This document shows, piece after piece, positions 1 to 8,420 of a stretch of 64,000 bases of DNA. A program made the translations under genes and the position numbers. The notes beneath the pieces are model-generated. The model did no database searches and was not told where the DNA came from. It worked only from the letters and a program-made list of their open reading frames with translations. Each line of letters opens with the position of its first letter. The stretch's first letter is position 1. The stretch is taken from contig DWXF01000039.1 in the NCBI GenBank assembly GCA_019119335.1, positions 1 to 64,000 on the forward strand, in the 5' to 3' direction. This DNA is from Candidatus Flavonifractor merdavium. GTDB taxonomy: Bacteria; Bacillota; Clostridia; Oscillospirales; Oscillospiraceae.

Positions 1-65
1 CTCCCTTTGCTATCGTTTGTGCAGTTGGCAGACCGCACTCCTATTATAGCAAAGGGAGTTTTTTT
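1..65 (+). terminator. Intrinsic terminator of a gene left of the window
   Basis: Thirteen-base arms at 1-13 and 46-58 are perfect complements and are followed directly by a run of seven T (59-65). The 32-base loop is long but contains a smaller GTGC/GCAC stem. The T-run lies on the plus strand, so it probably ends a plus-strand gene outside the window. Confidence 0.6.
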
Positions 66-93
66 ATCTTTTTCATCGCCTTAGGCTTTTTTG

Positions 94-120
94 AACCACT
101 CGCCTAGCGAGTGGTTTTCT
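94..120 (+). terminator. Second hairpin terminator
   Basis: AACCACTCG at 94-102 pairs with CGAGTGGTT at 108-116 around a five-base loop and runs into TTCTTT. It lies just after the first hairpin and before the minus-strand terminator, so the two transcription units converge here. Confidence 0.6.
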
Positions 121-162
121 TTATACAAAAACGAGCGTCTCCGGCATAGCCGGAGACGCTCG
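121..162 (-). terminator. Terminator of the dlt-like operon
   Basis: A perfect 14-bp stem (132-145 with 149-162, three-base loop) is followed on the minus strand by GTTTTTGTAT. It begins six bases after the stop codon of the sulfatase gene, the last gene of the nine-gene operon. Confidence 0.85.
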
Positions 163-167
163 CTGAT

Positions 168-2630
168 TTAAGAGGGCAGCTGCTCCACTTCCTCCAACAG
201 GGCGGCCACCGCAAAGGCCGCGCCGCCCCGGGACAGGATCCCGTCCTCTAAGGCAGACCCTTCCGCCGCCTGCCGTTCCAGGGCGTGGGTCACCGCTTCG
301 CCTGCCAGAGCCGCTCCATTCTCCAGGCCCTGGTCCTGGGCGGCTGCGGCCAGCAGCTGTTCCGTCTCCTCCGCCGTCATGGGGTCGTCGGGCCGGAAGG
401 TGGTCTCCTCCTGGGGCAGCAGCCCCGCCGCCCAGGCCGCCGTCACCGGCTCCCGGTACCACAGGCCCTCCTCCAGGTCGGTGTAAGGGGCCTGCTCCTC
501 CCCGGCCTCCAGTCCCAGGCCACGGGACAGCATGGCCACCACGGCGGACCGGCTGGCAGCGGCGTCGCCCAGAAAATCTCCGGTACCGCCGCCGCTGAGG
601 GCCCCCAGGCCGGTGAGGTATTCCACTGCGTCCTCGTACCAGGTCCCCTCGATGTCGGCATAGCTGGCGTGGTGCTCCCGCTCCGTCCGTCCGTCGGACA
701 GGCCCAGGGTGCGGAAGGCGTAGCCATAGTAGTCGGTGGACAGGATCCCGGCGGCCACCGTAAACTGGTTCTCCATGGCCTCGATCAGCTCCTGGGCGTA
801 TTCCGGGTCCTCCTCTCCCCGCCAGGTGATCTCCCCGCTGTCGGCGTCATAGCTCAGCCGGTCGGTGAGGAAGCTGCCGTCCTTCAGCAGGGCCGCGTGG
901 GTGCAGTCGGCCAGCACATCCCGGCCGGTGAGCAGCCGGGAGTCGTAATCAAAGCCGAACAGGTTCAGGAGGGTGGGCAGGATGTCCTGGGTACAGCAGT
1001 AGTCCTCCACCACAAGGGGCTCCTCCAGCCCGCCGGTCCAGCACAGAAAGCTGCTGCGGTACTGCCAGAAGGGGTCCTCCTCCACCGCGTCTCCCGCCAG
1101 GGTCTCATAGTCCTCCTCCGGCAGGCCGTAGGGGAAGTGGTCGGCGGTGAGCACCACCACCGTGCGCTCGGCGAGCCCCGCCTCCTCCAGCCGTTCCAGC
1201 AGATATTCCATGGCCTTTTCCAGCTCCAGCTGGCAGGCCCAGTATGCCCGCAGCTCCTCGGAACCCTGGATATCCGCCACCAGGTCCTCATTCTGGGCGC
1301 TGATGTCGTTGTCGGCAAAGGTGTAGTCGGCGTGGCCGGAATAGGTCATGTAGTAGGCGTGGAAGGGCTCCTCCGCTATGTAGTCATCCACTGTTTTTTC
1401 CATCATCTCCAGGTCGGAGGTGGGATTGCCCGGCTCCATGTCCAGGCCGCAGTTGATGGCGGAAAAATCGTAGCCCATGTTGGCGTGGGTGTTGACCCGG
1501 TCGTAGAAGGTGCCGATGTTGTTATGGTAGGCCTTGGCCTCCACCCCCGCCTGGGCGGAAAAGAGGTTGCCCAGACAGAAGGGCAGATAGTTCTCCTCCG
1601 ACACGGCGAAGCTCATCCGGCTCAGGTCGGGCATCAGGCCCATGCACAGGCTGTACTCCCCGTTGGTGGTCAGATTGGGGAAGCTGTTGTAGAAGTTGCG
1701 GAACACGATGCCCTCATTGGCCATGCGGTAGAGGGCGGGGGTGCGCTCGGGGTCGATGAGGTAGGGGGAAAAGGCCTCGGCGCACACCACAATCAGGTTG
1801 TAGTCCTGAAACAGGCCGGTGTAAGCGTTTTTGGCCGTCCCCTGGAGGGAGGCGAAATACTGGTTCAGGCTGCGCAGGCTTTCGTCCTGGGCGGCCTGAT
1901 CCAGGGCGTCGAAGTCCATGCCGTCCAGCACGTTTTTGGGGCCTCTCCCCCCGGCGGTGAGGTCCAGCCCGGCGGACACCCGCACGCCGCCGCTGCCCAC
2001 CAGGGTCTGCTTGGCGTCCAGCGTCCCCGCCGTCAGCAGGCCCAGCTGCTCCGCCCGCCGGTCTATGGTGGCGGAGGTGCTGGAGAGGGCGGCCGCCGGG
2101 GTGCCCGCCCCGGTGCCCATCAGGGGCATGGTGAGCACCAGCACCGCCGGGGCGGCCAGTCCCGCCGCCAGCAGGGCCAGCTGGGCGTCCACAGCCCGTC
2201 CGGCCACCGGCAGCCATTTGACCCGCCGCAGAATATAAAAAGCCGCCATGGGTATGGCCATCACCAGCAGCCGGGGCAGGCAGCGGCCGATGGCTGCCGC
2301 CGCAATCCCCCAGAAGGCGGTGACCGCCTCGCCTCCCATGGCGGTATAGGCCAGGGACAGGTAGGAGCCGAAAATGTCGTGGTACACCAGCTGGGTGCCG
2401 TAAAAGGCGTAGGCCAGGGGAAAGAGCACCGCGCCCACCTTACCCCCCACCCGTCCGGGCAGGCCGCAGGCGGCGGTCCCCAATGCCGCCGCGCCCAGGC
2501 AGAACCCCGCCGTGGGCCAGAACCGTACCGTGCCGCCTCCGGCGGTACCCACCGCCGTCTCCCACAGCAGCAGGGCGGAGGCCCACAGCAGATAGTAGGC
2601 CCCCATCTCTTTGACTTGCTCTCTTGTCAT
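168..2630 (-). CDS. LtaS-like membrane sulfatase with C-terminal SLH modules
   Basis: Predicted 820-residue membrane enzyme of the lipoteichoic-acid-synthase/sulfatase superfamily, which moves glycerol-phosphate or related phospho-head groups onto a polymer outside the cell. About five hydrophobic segments occupy the first 190 residues. The extracellular domain has the metal site VVCAEAFSP, the TTNGEYS segment expected to hold the catalytic Thr, a YSGHAD motif and LTADHFPYG. After the enzyme domain, near residues 656-700 and 715-765, come two SLH-like modules (YADIEGTWYEDAV and YTDLEEGLWYREPV), which in other proteins bind secondary wall polymers. A longer reading frame reaches 2981, but the ATG at 2630 overlaps the upstream stop as ATGA and starts the hydrophobic domain, so I chose it. 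Last gene of the operon. The substrate is unknown. Confidence 0.8.
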   Translation of the reverse strand: MTREQVKEMGAYYLLWASALLLWETAVGTAGGGTVRFWPTAGFCLGAAALGTAACGLPGRVGGKVGAVLFPLAYAFYGTQLVYHDIFGSYLSLAYTAMGGEAVTAFWGIAAAAIGRCLPRLLVMAIPMAAFYILRRVKWLPVAGRAVDAQLALLAAGLAAPAVLVLTMPLMGTGAGTPAAALSSTSATIDRRAEQLGLLTAGTLDAKQTLVGSGGVRVSAGLDLTAGGRGPKNVLDGMDFDALDQAAQDESLRSLNQYFASLQGTAKNAYTGLFQDYNLIVVCAEAFSPYLIDPERTPALYRMANEGIVFRNFYNSFPNLTTNGEYSLCMGLMPDLSRMSFAVSEENYLPFCLGNLFSAQAGVEAKAYHNNIGTFYDRVNTHANMGYDFSAINCGLDMEPGNPTSDLEMMEKTVDDYIAEEPFHAYYMTYSGHADYTFADNDISAQNEDLVADIQGSEELRAYWACQLELEKAMEYLLERLEEAGLAERTVVVLTADHFPYGLPEEDYETLAGDAVEEDPFWQYRSSFLCWTGGLEEPLVVEDYCCTQDILPTLLNLFGFDYDSRLLTGRDVLADCTHAALLKDGSFLTDRLSYDADSGEITWRGEEDPEYAQELIEAMENQFTVAAGILSTDYYGYAFRTLGLSDGRTEREHHASYADIEGTWYEDAVEYLTGLGALSGGGTGDFLGDAAASRSAVVAMLSRGLGLEAGEEQAPYTDLEEGLWYREPVTAAWAAGLLPQEETTFRPDDPMTAEETEQLLAAAAQDQGLENGAALAGEAVTHALERQAAEGSALEDGILSRGGAAFAVAALLEEVEQLPS

Positions 2631-4084
2631 CAAAACGCCTCGTAAATAAACACGCCGTTTCCGGTAAAGAAGATCAGCACCAGGGCCAGCATGATGGCGT
2701 ATACCGCCACGCTGACCACCAGTTTCACCACCCACAGGGGCATGGGCAGGGGGGGCGCTTTTTTCCGCCCCTTCCCCCCTTCTGGGGCGGCCATCAGCAG
2801 GGTCCACTCCGCCAGCTGTCCGGCGGGGGCCGCTCCCCAGATGGCCAGCAGGGGGAGCACCCAGCCGTTGGCGATGGGGTCGGCCGCCGTCATCGCCGCA
2901 GCCCCGGCCCCCGCCAGCAGCAGGGCGTAGGGCAGCAGTTCCCTCCGCCCGGCCTGTTTCACCTTGATCAGCGTACCCCACAGGGCCAGCAGCAGCAGGC
3001 CCAGGGCGTAGCTCTGGAGCAGGGGGTGCATGACATTGTCAATGATCTTGTCCCGCAGGGGAATGCCCCGGTCCAGCCGGGCCCAGCTGTAATCATAGGA
3101 GGCAAACTGGGTCCGCAGCTTGCCCGCCAGCTGCCGGAGGGAGCCCTCCCACGAAAGGGCCAGCCCCGCCAGGGGGCCCACGCCGGTGAGGAGCCACAGC
3201 AGCCCCCCCAGTACCAGCCACACCCCGAAGAACCCCGCCGCCAGCACCCCGATCTGCGCCGCCAGAGTCTTGTCCCGGTTCCGTCCCGGCAGGGTAATCA
3301 GCAGCCACAGGACCGCCGCCCCCAGAGGGATGGGCAGGCCGGGCAGCAGGAGCTGGCCCAGTCCCCAGGCCCCGCCCGCCAGGGCGTGGTTGAGCCAGGC
3401 TTCGGGACAGGGGCGGCACAGCAGCAGCCACACCCCCGCCAGCAGCAGGGCGGTATACAGGGGCATGACGGTGAGCACTCCGGCGGAAAAGAGGAGGGTG
3501 GGGCAGAAGGCCAGCATTCCCCCGGCAATAAGGCCCGCCAGCCGGGAGCCGGTCAGCTTTTCTCCGATGAGGGCAGTGAGCAGGCAGCTGACGCCGCCCC
3601 ACACCGCGCCGGGGATCTGCACCGCCGCCAGGGTGGGGCCGAACAACCGGAGCAGGAGGCTCTCATACACCGCCTGGGCCGCCACTCCGGCCGCCCCGGC
3701 GTTTTGGATGAGGCCGCTCCACTCCCCCACTCCGGCCCGGGAGAGCTCCAGAGCCAGATTCCAGCCGGTCAGGTATTCCCCGTGGGGCCATACCGTCCAC
3801 TTGAGGGCAAAGGCCGCCCGCAGGACCACCGCCCCCACAAAGAGGAGGACCAGCCACAGCCGCCCGCCCTGGGGGGCCAGCAACCGGGCCAGCAGAGCCA
3901 TGACGTATAGTCCTCCCAGCGCCGCCCCGGTGTACAGCAGGCGGAGGGTCCCCTCCTCCCGGCAGATCCCCGCCGCCGCCAGCAGCAGGAGCAGGGCGGC
4001 GGGCAGCAATACAATCAGCCGCAGCCTTCCGGCGGGGCTGTCCGGCTCCTCCTGGGGGCGAAGCAATCTCTTGTGTTGATCCAT
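2630..4084 (-). CDS. Polytopic membrane protein, PMT/GT39-like glycosyltransferase
   Basis: 484 residues with about ten hydrophobic segments and a C-terminal hydrophobic pair, and almost no large soluble domain. The topology and segments such as FVGAVVLRAAFALKW and WPHGEYLTGW after the first helices resemble the dolichyl/undecaprenyl-phosphate-sugar mannosyltransferase (PMT_2) superfamily. I infer that it adds a sugar from a lipid carrier to a surface polymer or protein. Its stop overlaps the start of the sulfatase gene, and the DltD-like gene ends one base upstream. A catalytic acidic motif is not obvious, so the family call rests mainly on overall architecture and context. Confidence 0.55.
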   Translation of the reverse strand: MDQHKRLLRPQEEPDSPAGRLRLIVLLPAALLLLLAAAGICREEGTLRLLYTGAALGGLYVMALLARLLAPQGGRLWLVLLFVGAVVLRAAFALKWTVWPHGEYLTGWNLALELSRAGVGEWSGLIQNAGAAGVAAQAVYESLLLRLFGPTLAAVQIPGAVWGGVSCLLTALIGEKLTGSRLAGLIAGGMLAFCPTLLFSAGVLTVMPLYTALLLAGVWLLLCRPCPEAWLNHALAGGAWGLGQLLLPGLPIPLGAAVLWLLITLPGRNRDKTLAAQIGVLAAGFFGVWLVLGGLLWLLTGVGPLAGLALSWEGSLRQLAGKLRTQFASYDYSWARLDRGIPLRDKIIDNVMHPLLQSYALGLLLLALWGTLIKVKQAGRRELLPYALLLAGAGAAAMTAADPIANGWVLPLLAIWGAAPAGQLAEWTLLMAAPEGGKGRKKAPPLPMPLWVVKLVVSVAVYAIMLALVLIFFTGNGVFIYEAF

Positions 4085-4085
4085 G

Positions 4086-4979
4086 TCAGCCCTCCTCCGC
4101 CAGCCAGGGGTCGATATAGTCGGTAAACCAAGGGGCCCCGGTATCGTAGTTCAGGTGCCCGGTGTCAAAGAAGTACTGGTCCTCCACCACCCGGGTCATG
4201 TCCAGGGTCTCAATGCCCAGCCGCTCCAGCTGCGCATTGGCATAGTCCATCACATTCTGGGCAGCGGGGTAGATCTCCAGCTTACCGTTCCAGGGCATCC
4301 AGATGGCCCGCAGCCGGACCCCGTGTTCCTCACACCAGGCGGCCAGCCGGTCCAGAGCGGCGAAGTTCTGGGCGCAGTCCACCTCCGGGGTGGTCTCCCC
4401 GAACCGCTCCACCAGGCTCTCCCAGCTCTCCATCAGGTCCTCGTCGGACAGAGCGCCCCGGTAGATCGCCCGCTGCTGGTGGCTGGAGTCCACTTTGGTA
4501 AATGGCTGACCGTTGAGCAGGTTGGTGGTGCCGTCGGTGACCAGCTGCCACAGCCGGTCCCGCTGGAAGTAGAGGTAGGGCTCGTACCACTTCCGGTGCC
4601 AGGGGTAGGTGGCGTTGGTGGGCAGGGTGTCCAGGAAGGACAGGTTGTTGAGCCCCAGCACCAGATCCTCGGTGACGGTAAGCTGGCCTTTTTCCAGCAT
4701 TTCGGTGATGTCCTTCACCGTGCCGTAGTCCATGCCGATGTTGACATAGCCCACGCTGCCCTCCCGCCCCTCGATGTAGGAGGCGGTGACGGCGCTGCTG
4801 CCGAAGATGGCCTTCTCAAAGGTCATGTCCGGGTGCTGAAGGCGGATGAGCTCATAGTCGTTGCGCCAGATGCAGGTCATTTTGCTCACCGGGTCGGTGA
4901 CATTCAGCCAGCTCTCCCCTCCGATGAGCACCGCCGCCAGCAGCAGTAGGAAGGCGTATCGTTTCAACCATTGTTTCAT
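4086..4979 (-). CDS. DltD-like SGNH-fold membrane-anchored protein
   Basis: 297 residues. A single N-terminal anchor (LLLLAAVLIG) leads into an extracytoplasmic SGNH-type domain. The block I motif is FGSSAVTAS, with the likely nucleophile Ser62. The block V motif is DTGHLN, giving Asp272 and His275. Spacing and length fit DltD-like proteins, which act with the MBOAT protein to transfer or hydrolyse acyl groups on wall polymers outside the membrane. The start ATG overlaps the MBOAT stop (ATGA), as in translationally coupled dltB-dltD pairs. Sequence similarity to canonical DltD seems distant, so it may serve another acceptor. Confidence 0.7.
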   Translation of the reverse strand: MKQWLKRYAFLLLLAAVLIGGESWLNVTDPVSKMTCIWRNDYELIRLQHPDMTFEKAIFGSSAVTASYIEGREGSVGYVNIGMDYGTVKDITEMLEKGQLTVTEDLVLGLNNLSFLDTLPTNATYPWHRKWYEPYLYFQRDRLWQLVTDGTTNLLNGQPFTKVDSSHQQRAIYRGALSDEDLMESWESLVERFGETTPEVDCAQNFAALDRLAAWCEEHGVRLRAIWMPWNGKLEIYPAAQNVMDYANAQLERLGIETLDMTRVVEDQYFFDTGHLNYDTGAPWFTDYIDPWLAEEG

Positions 4980-6130
4980 AGGCGGAACAGTCCTTTCACT
5001 ACGTCCGCCATCTGCCCCAGATCCATGGAGAAGGACAGGGCGTTGATGCCGAAGGCAAAGTTGACCGCCAGGCAGCGCAGCCGGAATATCCCCTCCGGCA
5101 TCCGCCGCCGGTCAGCGGTGGTGAGGTTCAGCAGATTCTCCAGGGCCAGCAGGCCGCCCATGAAGGCGCCGCAGACCAGGTTTTTCACACTAAACCCGTG
5201 CCACATGCTCATGACCAGCATGGTACACATGCCGATGGCGGCGGAGGCGGGGCGGCCCAGCCGCTTGCCGTTGACCACCACGAAGATGTGCTCCCGGATC
5301 CAGTCGCTGAGGGTGACATGCCACTTGCGCCAGAACTGGGTGAAGCTGGCAGCGGTAAGGGGATTTTTGAAGTTCTCCGCCACGGAAAAGCCGGTGAAGG
5401 AGGCCACGGCAATGGCAATGTCGCTGTACCCCGACAAATCGAAGTAGAGCGTGAAGTAGCTCACCACAATGAGGGCCAGGCTCACCGGCAGACACAGCCG
5501 GGCCGCCAGCAGCCGGTCCAGCGCCAGCCCCAGCAGGGCCACCAGCACCATCTTTTTGAACATACCCCGGATGAGCCGCTTCACCGCGTCCGTGGTCACC
5601 TGGGCGGTCACTGGCTTGGGGGCCAGATAGTCCCGCTCGAAATCCCGGTAGCGCAGGATGGGGCCGGAGGTGAGCACCGGGAAGAACAGCAGGAAGTTGG
5701 CGTAGGCCAGCAGCGGGATATCCTTGTCAGCGTAGTAGACATAAAACACCCCGTCAATGGCCTTGAGCATGTTGTAGGCAAAGCCCACCAGGGTGAAGAT
5801 GGCCGGCAGGAAGGGAAGCATGAGGGCGAACCGGGCGTAGAAGAAGGGGGCGGCGCACAGGGCGCAGAACAGGACAAACAATATTTTGCGCAGCCTCTGC
5901 CCTTTGGCCGCCTTCAGAATCCGCAGCATGGCATAGGTCACCAGAGTATAGCCCACATAGAACAGGGCCAGCTGCCAGGAGACAAAGAAGAGCAGTCCCA
6001 GGTCAAAGAGCAGCAAAAAGGGGGTCAGCCGCCGTTGGGGGCTGACCCGGTGCAGAATGGCGGCGGCAAGGCCGTAAAGCAGTGTGGAACCCAGGATCCA
6101 GACCAGGGTATCTGCCTGCAAATACCACAT
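4976..6130 (-). CDS. DltB-like MBOAT acyltransferase
   Basis: 384-residue polytopic protein of the membrane-bound O-acyltransferase family. These proteins pass an acyl group from a cytoplasmic carrier to an extracellular hydroxyl. Diagnostic segments are YFDLSGYSDIAIA, the FTQFWRKWHVTLSDWIREHIF block, and SMWHGFS, in which His311 is the expected catalytic histidine. It is followed with ATGA overlap by the DltD-like gene and preceded by the carrier protein gene, the gene order of a dlt system. MBOATs of this type also serve alginate or peptidoglycan O-acetylation, but the carrier and ligases next door favour a DltB-like role. Confidence 0.88.
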   Translation of the reverse strand: MWYLQADTLVWILGSTLLYGLAAAILHRVSPQRRLTPFLLLFDLGLLFFVSWQLALFYVGYTLVTYAMLRILKAAKGQRLRKILFVLFCALCAAPFFYARFALMLPFLPAIFTLVGFAYNMLKAIDGVFYVYYADKDIPLLAYANFLLFFPVLTSGPILRYRDFERDYLAPKPVTAQVTTDAVKRLIRGMFKKMVLVALLGLALDRLLAARLCLPVSLALIVVSYFTLYFDLSGYSDIAIAVASFTGFSVAENFKNPLTAASFTQFWRKWHVTLSDWIREHIFVVVNGKRLGRPASAAIGMCTMLVMSMWHGFSVKNLVCGAFMGGLLALENLLNLTTADRRRMPEGIFRLRCLAVNFAFGINALSFSMDLGQMADVVKGLFRL

Positions 6131-6136
6131 GATCCC

Positions 6137-6394
6137 TTACTGCTCCGCCAGCTTGCGCTCCACCACCGCGGCGATCTCGTCCACGGTGTTCATGGGGTAG
6201 AGGATGATGTCCTTCTGGGTGATCTCCACGTGATAGGTCTCCTCCAGGAAGAGGATGATCTCGGTGGCGCCCAGGGAATCCACAAAGCCGTAGTCAAACA
6301 GGTGTACGTCGTCCCCAAAGTCCGGGTCGTCGGCGGGAATCTCAAAGTGCTCCATGATGTAGGACCGCAGGGTGTCCTTAACCGCATGTTCCAT
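6137..6394 (-). CDS. DltC-like acyl/peptidyl carrier protein
   Basis: 85-residue acidic four-helix carrier with the phosphopantetheine attachment motif FVDSLGATE (Ser40). It should carry the acyl-adenylate product of the adjacent ligases as a thioester and deliver it to the MBOAT protein. A GTG at 6409 would lengthen it by five residues, but AGGAG at 6401-6405 sits six bases before the ATG at 6394, so I start there. The single carrier is flanked by two ligases, implying that both charge the same protein or that a second carrier lies elsewhere. Confidence 0.85.
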   Translation of the reverse strand: MEHAVKDTLRSYIMEHFEIPADDPDFGDDVHLFDYGFVDSLGATEIILFLEETYHVEITQKDIILYPMNTVDEIAAVVERKLAEQ

Positions 6395-6405
6395 GGCAAT
6401 TCTCC

Positions 6406-6888
6406 TCACTTTACCAGTTTTTTGTCATACAGGGTGCCTACCGGCCCCATGCCCACCCGCTGCCAGTAGCGGTGGGCGGCGGGATTGTTTTGCAGCACTT
6501 GCAGCTGCATGGTGGGGATCTCCCGCTCCCGCAGCCAGTCCTCCGCCATGCCGGTCAGCTCCAGGGCCAGCCCCTGCCGCCGCAGGGCGGGGATCACATA
6601 CAGGTCGTTGAGGTAGCCCACGCTGCCGCAATCCTCACACAGGTACTCGTTGGCCAGCCGCAGGATGGAGCACACCACAAAGCCCCCCAGGCTCCCGTCC
6701 TCCCCCTGGGCCACCGCCGTCAGGATCAGGCGGGAGCGGATGCGCAGGCGCAGGGCCTCCTCCAGACCACCGGGCTTCAGGTCGTAGGGCATGCCGAAGG
6801 ACTGCAATTCCCGGTGATAGTCCTGATGGAGCTCCAGCAGGGCGGGCAGGTCGGCCTCTGTGGCCTCCCGCAGGGTCCAGCCGCTCAT
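6406..6888 (-). CDS. GNAT-family N-acetyltransferase
   Basis: 160-residue complete GNAT domain. The acetyl-CoA pyrophosphate loop is seen as LYVIPALRRQGLALEL (Q/R-x-x-G-x-A pattern), followed by LQVLQNNPAAHRYWQRVGM, the typical motif B. The start overlaps the stop of the upstream ligase (ATGA) and the stop is eleven bases before the carrier gene, so it is an integral operon member. Such an enzyme is not part of standard dlt operons. It might acetylate the amino group of the carrier-bound amino acid or of a polymer sugar; the substrate is inferred, not shown. Confidence 0.85.
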   Translation of the reverse strand: MSGWTLREATEADLPALLELHQDYHRELQSFGMPYDLKPGGLEEALRLRIRSRLILTAVAQGEDGSLGGFVVCSILRLANEYLCEDCGSVGYLNDLYVIPALRRQGLALELTGMAEDWLREREIPTMQLQVLQNNPAAHRYWQRVGMGPVGTLYDKKLVK

Positions 6889-8420
6889 GGGGCCCCCCTC
6901 CCCTCCACCAGCTGTCTGTGGAGCAGCACCCGGTCGATCTTCCGGTTGGGGGTAAGGGGCAGGGCCTCAAAGACCTCCAGGCGCTTGGGCAGCATGTATT
7001 TGGGAACCAGCCGCCCCAGGGCCAGATTTACCTTCCGCAGCTGGAGGGGAGTCTTACTCTCCACCGCCAGGATAATCTCCTGGTTGACCTGGTCAAACAG
7101 GGCGCACACCTTGTCCACCCCCTCCAGGGTGGCGGCGGCGGTCTCGATATCCCCCAGCTCAATGCGGTTGCCCCGCAGCTTGAACTGGTGATCCCGCCGG
7201 CCGCAGAACAAAATGTTGCCGTCCTGGTCCCACTTGCCCAGATCGCCGGTGCGATACATGATCTCCGGATAGTCGGGGTTCAGGGGATTGGGCACAAAGG
7301 CCTTGGCGGTCTGCTCGGGGGCATTCCAGTAGCCCAGGGCCACCCCGCTGCCCAGCACGCAGATCTCCCCCTCCTCCCCTATCGCGGCGGGGGTGTTGTC
7401 CTCTTTGAGCAGGAGCACCCGGGCTCCCCGCCATGGCTTGCCGATGGGCAGGGGGTCGGCATCCTCAAAGTCCCGGTCCACGATGTAGCAGGTGCAGTCC
7501 ACCGTGATCTCGGTGGGGCCGTACAGGTTGGCGTATACCGGGTGGGGCAGGGCTTTCCGCCAGATATTCAGCTGCCGGTTGGGCATGACCTCACCGGCAA
7601 ACACCACCGTTTTCAGATCGGGCAGTTTTCTCCCCTCCAGGGCTCCGGCGTTGGCCACCGAGATCATCACCGTGGGCACCCAGAACACGCAGGTGACCTT
7701 CTTTTCCTCCATCAGGTCCATCAGCTTGTGGGGGTACATGAACAGAATCTCCGGGATGATCACCAGCTTGGCCCCGGTCATCAGGCAGCCGTACAGGTCA
7801 AACACGCTGTTGTCAAAGTGGAACCCGGACTGGAGGCCGATGACCGAGTTTTCAGTAAGCCCAAAGGTGTCCACCACCGCCTGGGCGTACTCCAGCACCC
7901 CCCGGTGGGGGACGGTGACCCCCTTGGGCACCCCCGTGGAGCCGGAGGTGTACATGATATAGCAGGGGTCGGTGTCGATGACGGCATCCAGAGCGGCCGT
8001 CACCCGGCCGTGGTGGGCCTCCTTTGCCGCCAGATCGGTATAGAGGACAGCCCTGGCCTCCCCCAGCTCCAGCCCCTCCAGATGGTTCATAGCCTCCTGG
8101 TCGGCCACCACCAGGGCGGGTTTCAGATTGTCCAGGGTGCGGCCCAGCCGCTCCATGGGAATGGCGTAGTCCACCGGGGCGTAGGGGCACCCGGCGTACA
8201 GGGCGGCCAAAAAGGTAACCACACTCTCCCGGCTCTTGGGCAGGTAAACCAGCACCGGCTGATTTCGTTCCACCCCCAGCTCCAGCATGGCGGTGGCCAC
8301 CCGCTCCACCGCCTCCTCCAGCTCCCGCCAGGTCAACGTACCCCATTCATCTTCCACCGCCACCCGCTCCGGGAAACGGGCGGCGGTCTGTGCCAGCCAT
8401 CGGGCTGTGGAATTCAGCAT
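6885..8420 (-). CDS. DltA-like AMP-forming ligase, copy B
   Basis: 511-residue adenylating enzyme of the amino-acid adenylation/DltA family, acting in the cytosol to activate a carboxylic acid with ATP and load the carrier. Motifs in order: YIMYTSGSTGVPKGV (phosphate loop), FDNSVFDLYG, NLYGPTEIT, YRTGDLGKWD, GRRDHQFKLRGNRIELGDIE and the C-terminal NRKIDR lysine loop. There is no condensation or thioesterase domain, so it is a stand-alone ligase and not an NRPS module. The pocket segment reads FAGEVMP (Ala275) where the neighbouring copy and known DltA have FCGE, suggesting a different substrate. It overlaps both neighbours. Confidence 0.85.
   Translation of the reverse strand: MLNSTARWLAQTAARFPERVAVEDEWGTLTWRELEEAVERVATAMLELGVERNQPVLVYLPKSRESVVTFLAALYAGCPYAPVDYAIPMERLGRTLDNLKPALVVADQEAMNHLEGLELGEARAVLYTDLAAKEAHHGRVTAALDAVIDTDPCYIMYTSGSTGVPKGVTVPHRGVLEYAQAVVDTFGLTENSVIGLQSGFHFDNSVFDLYGCLMTGAKLVIIPEILFMYPHKLMDLMEEKKVTCVFWVPTVMISVANAGALEGRKLPDLKTVVFAGEVMPNRQLNIWRKALPHPVYANLYGPTEITVDCTCYIVDRDFEDADPLPIGKPWRGARVLLLKEDNTPAAIGEEGEICVLGSGVALGYWNAPEQTAKAFVPNPLNPDYPEIMYRTGDLGKWDQDGNILFCGRRDHQFKLRGNRIELGDIETAAATLEGVDKVCALFDQVNQEIILAVESKTPLQLRKVNLALGRLVPKYMLPKRLEVFEALPLTPNRKIDRVLLHRQLVEGRGAP

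Noticed and set aside
285..2645. 786-codon open frame on the plus strand
   Set aside because: It mirrors the sulfatase gene, has Gly/Gln/His-rich low-complexity composition typical of antisense frames in GC-rich DNA, and shows no domain.
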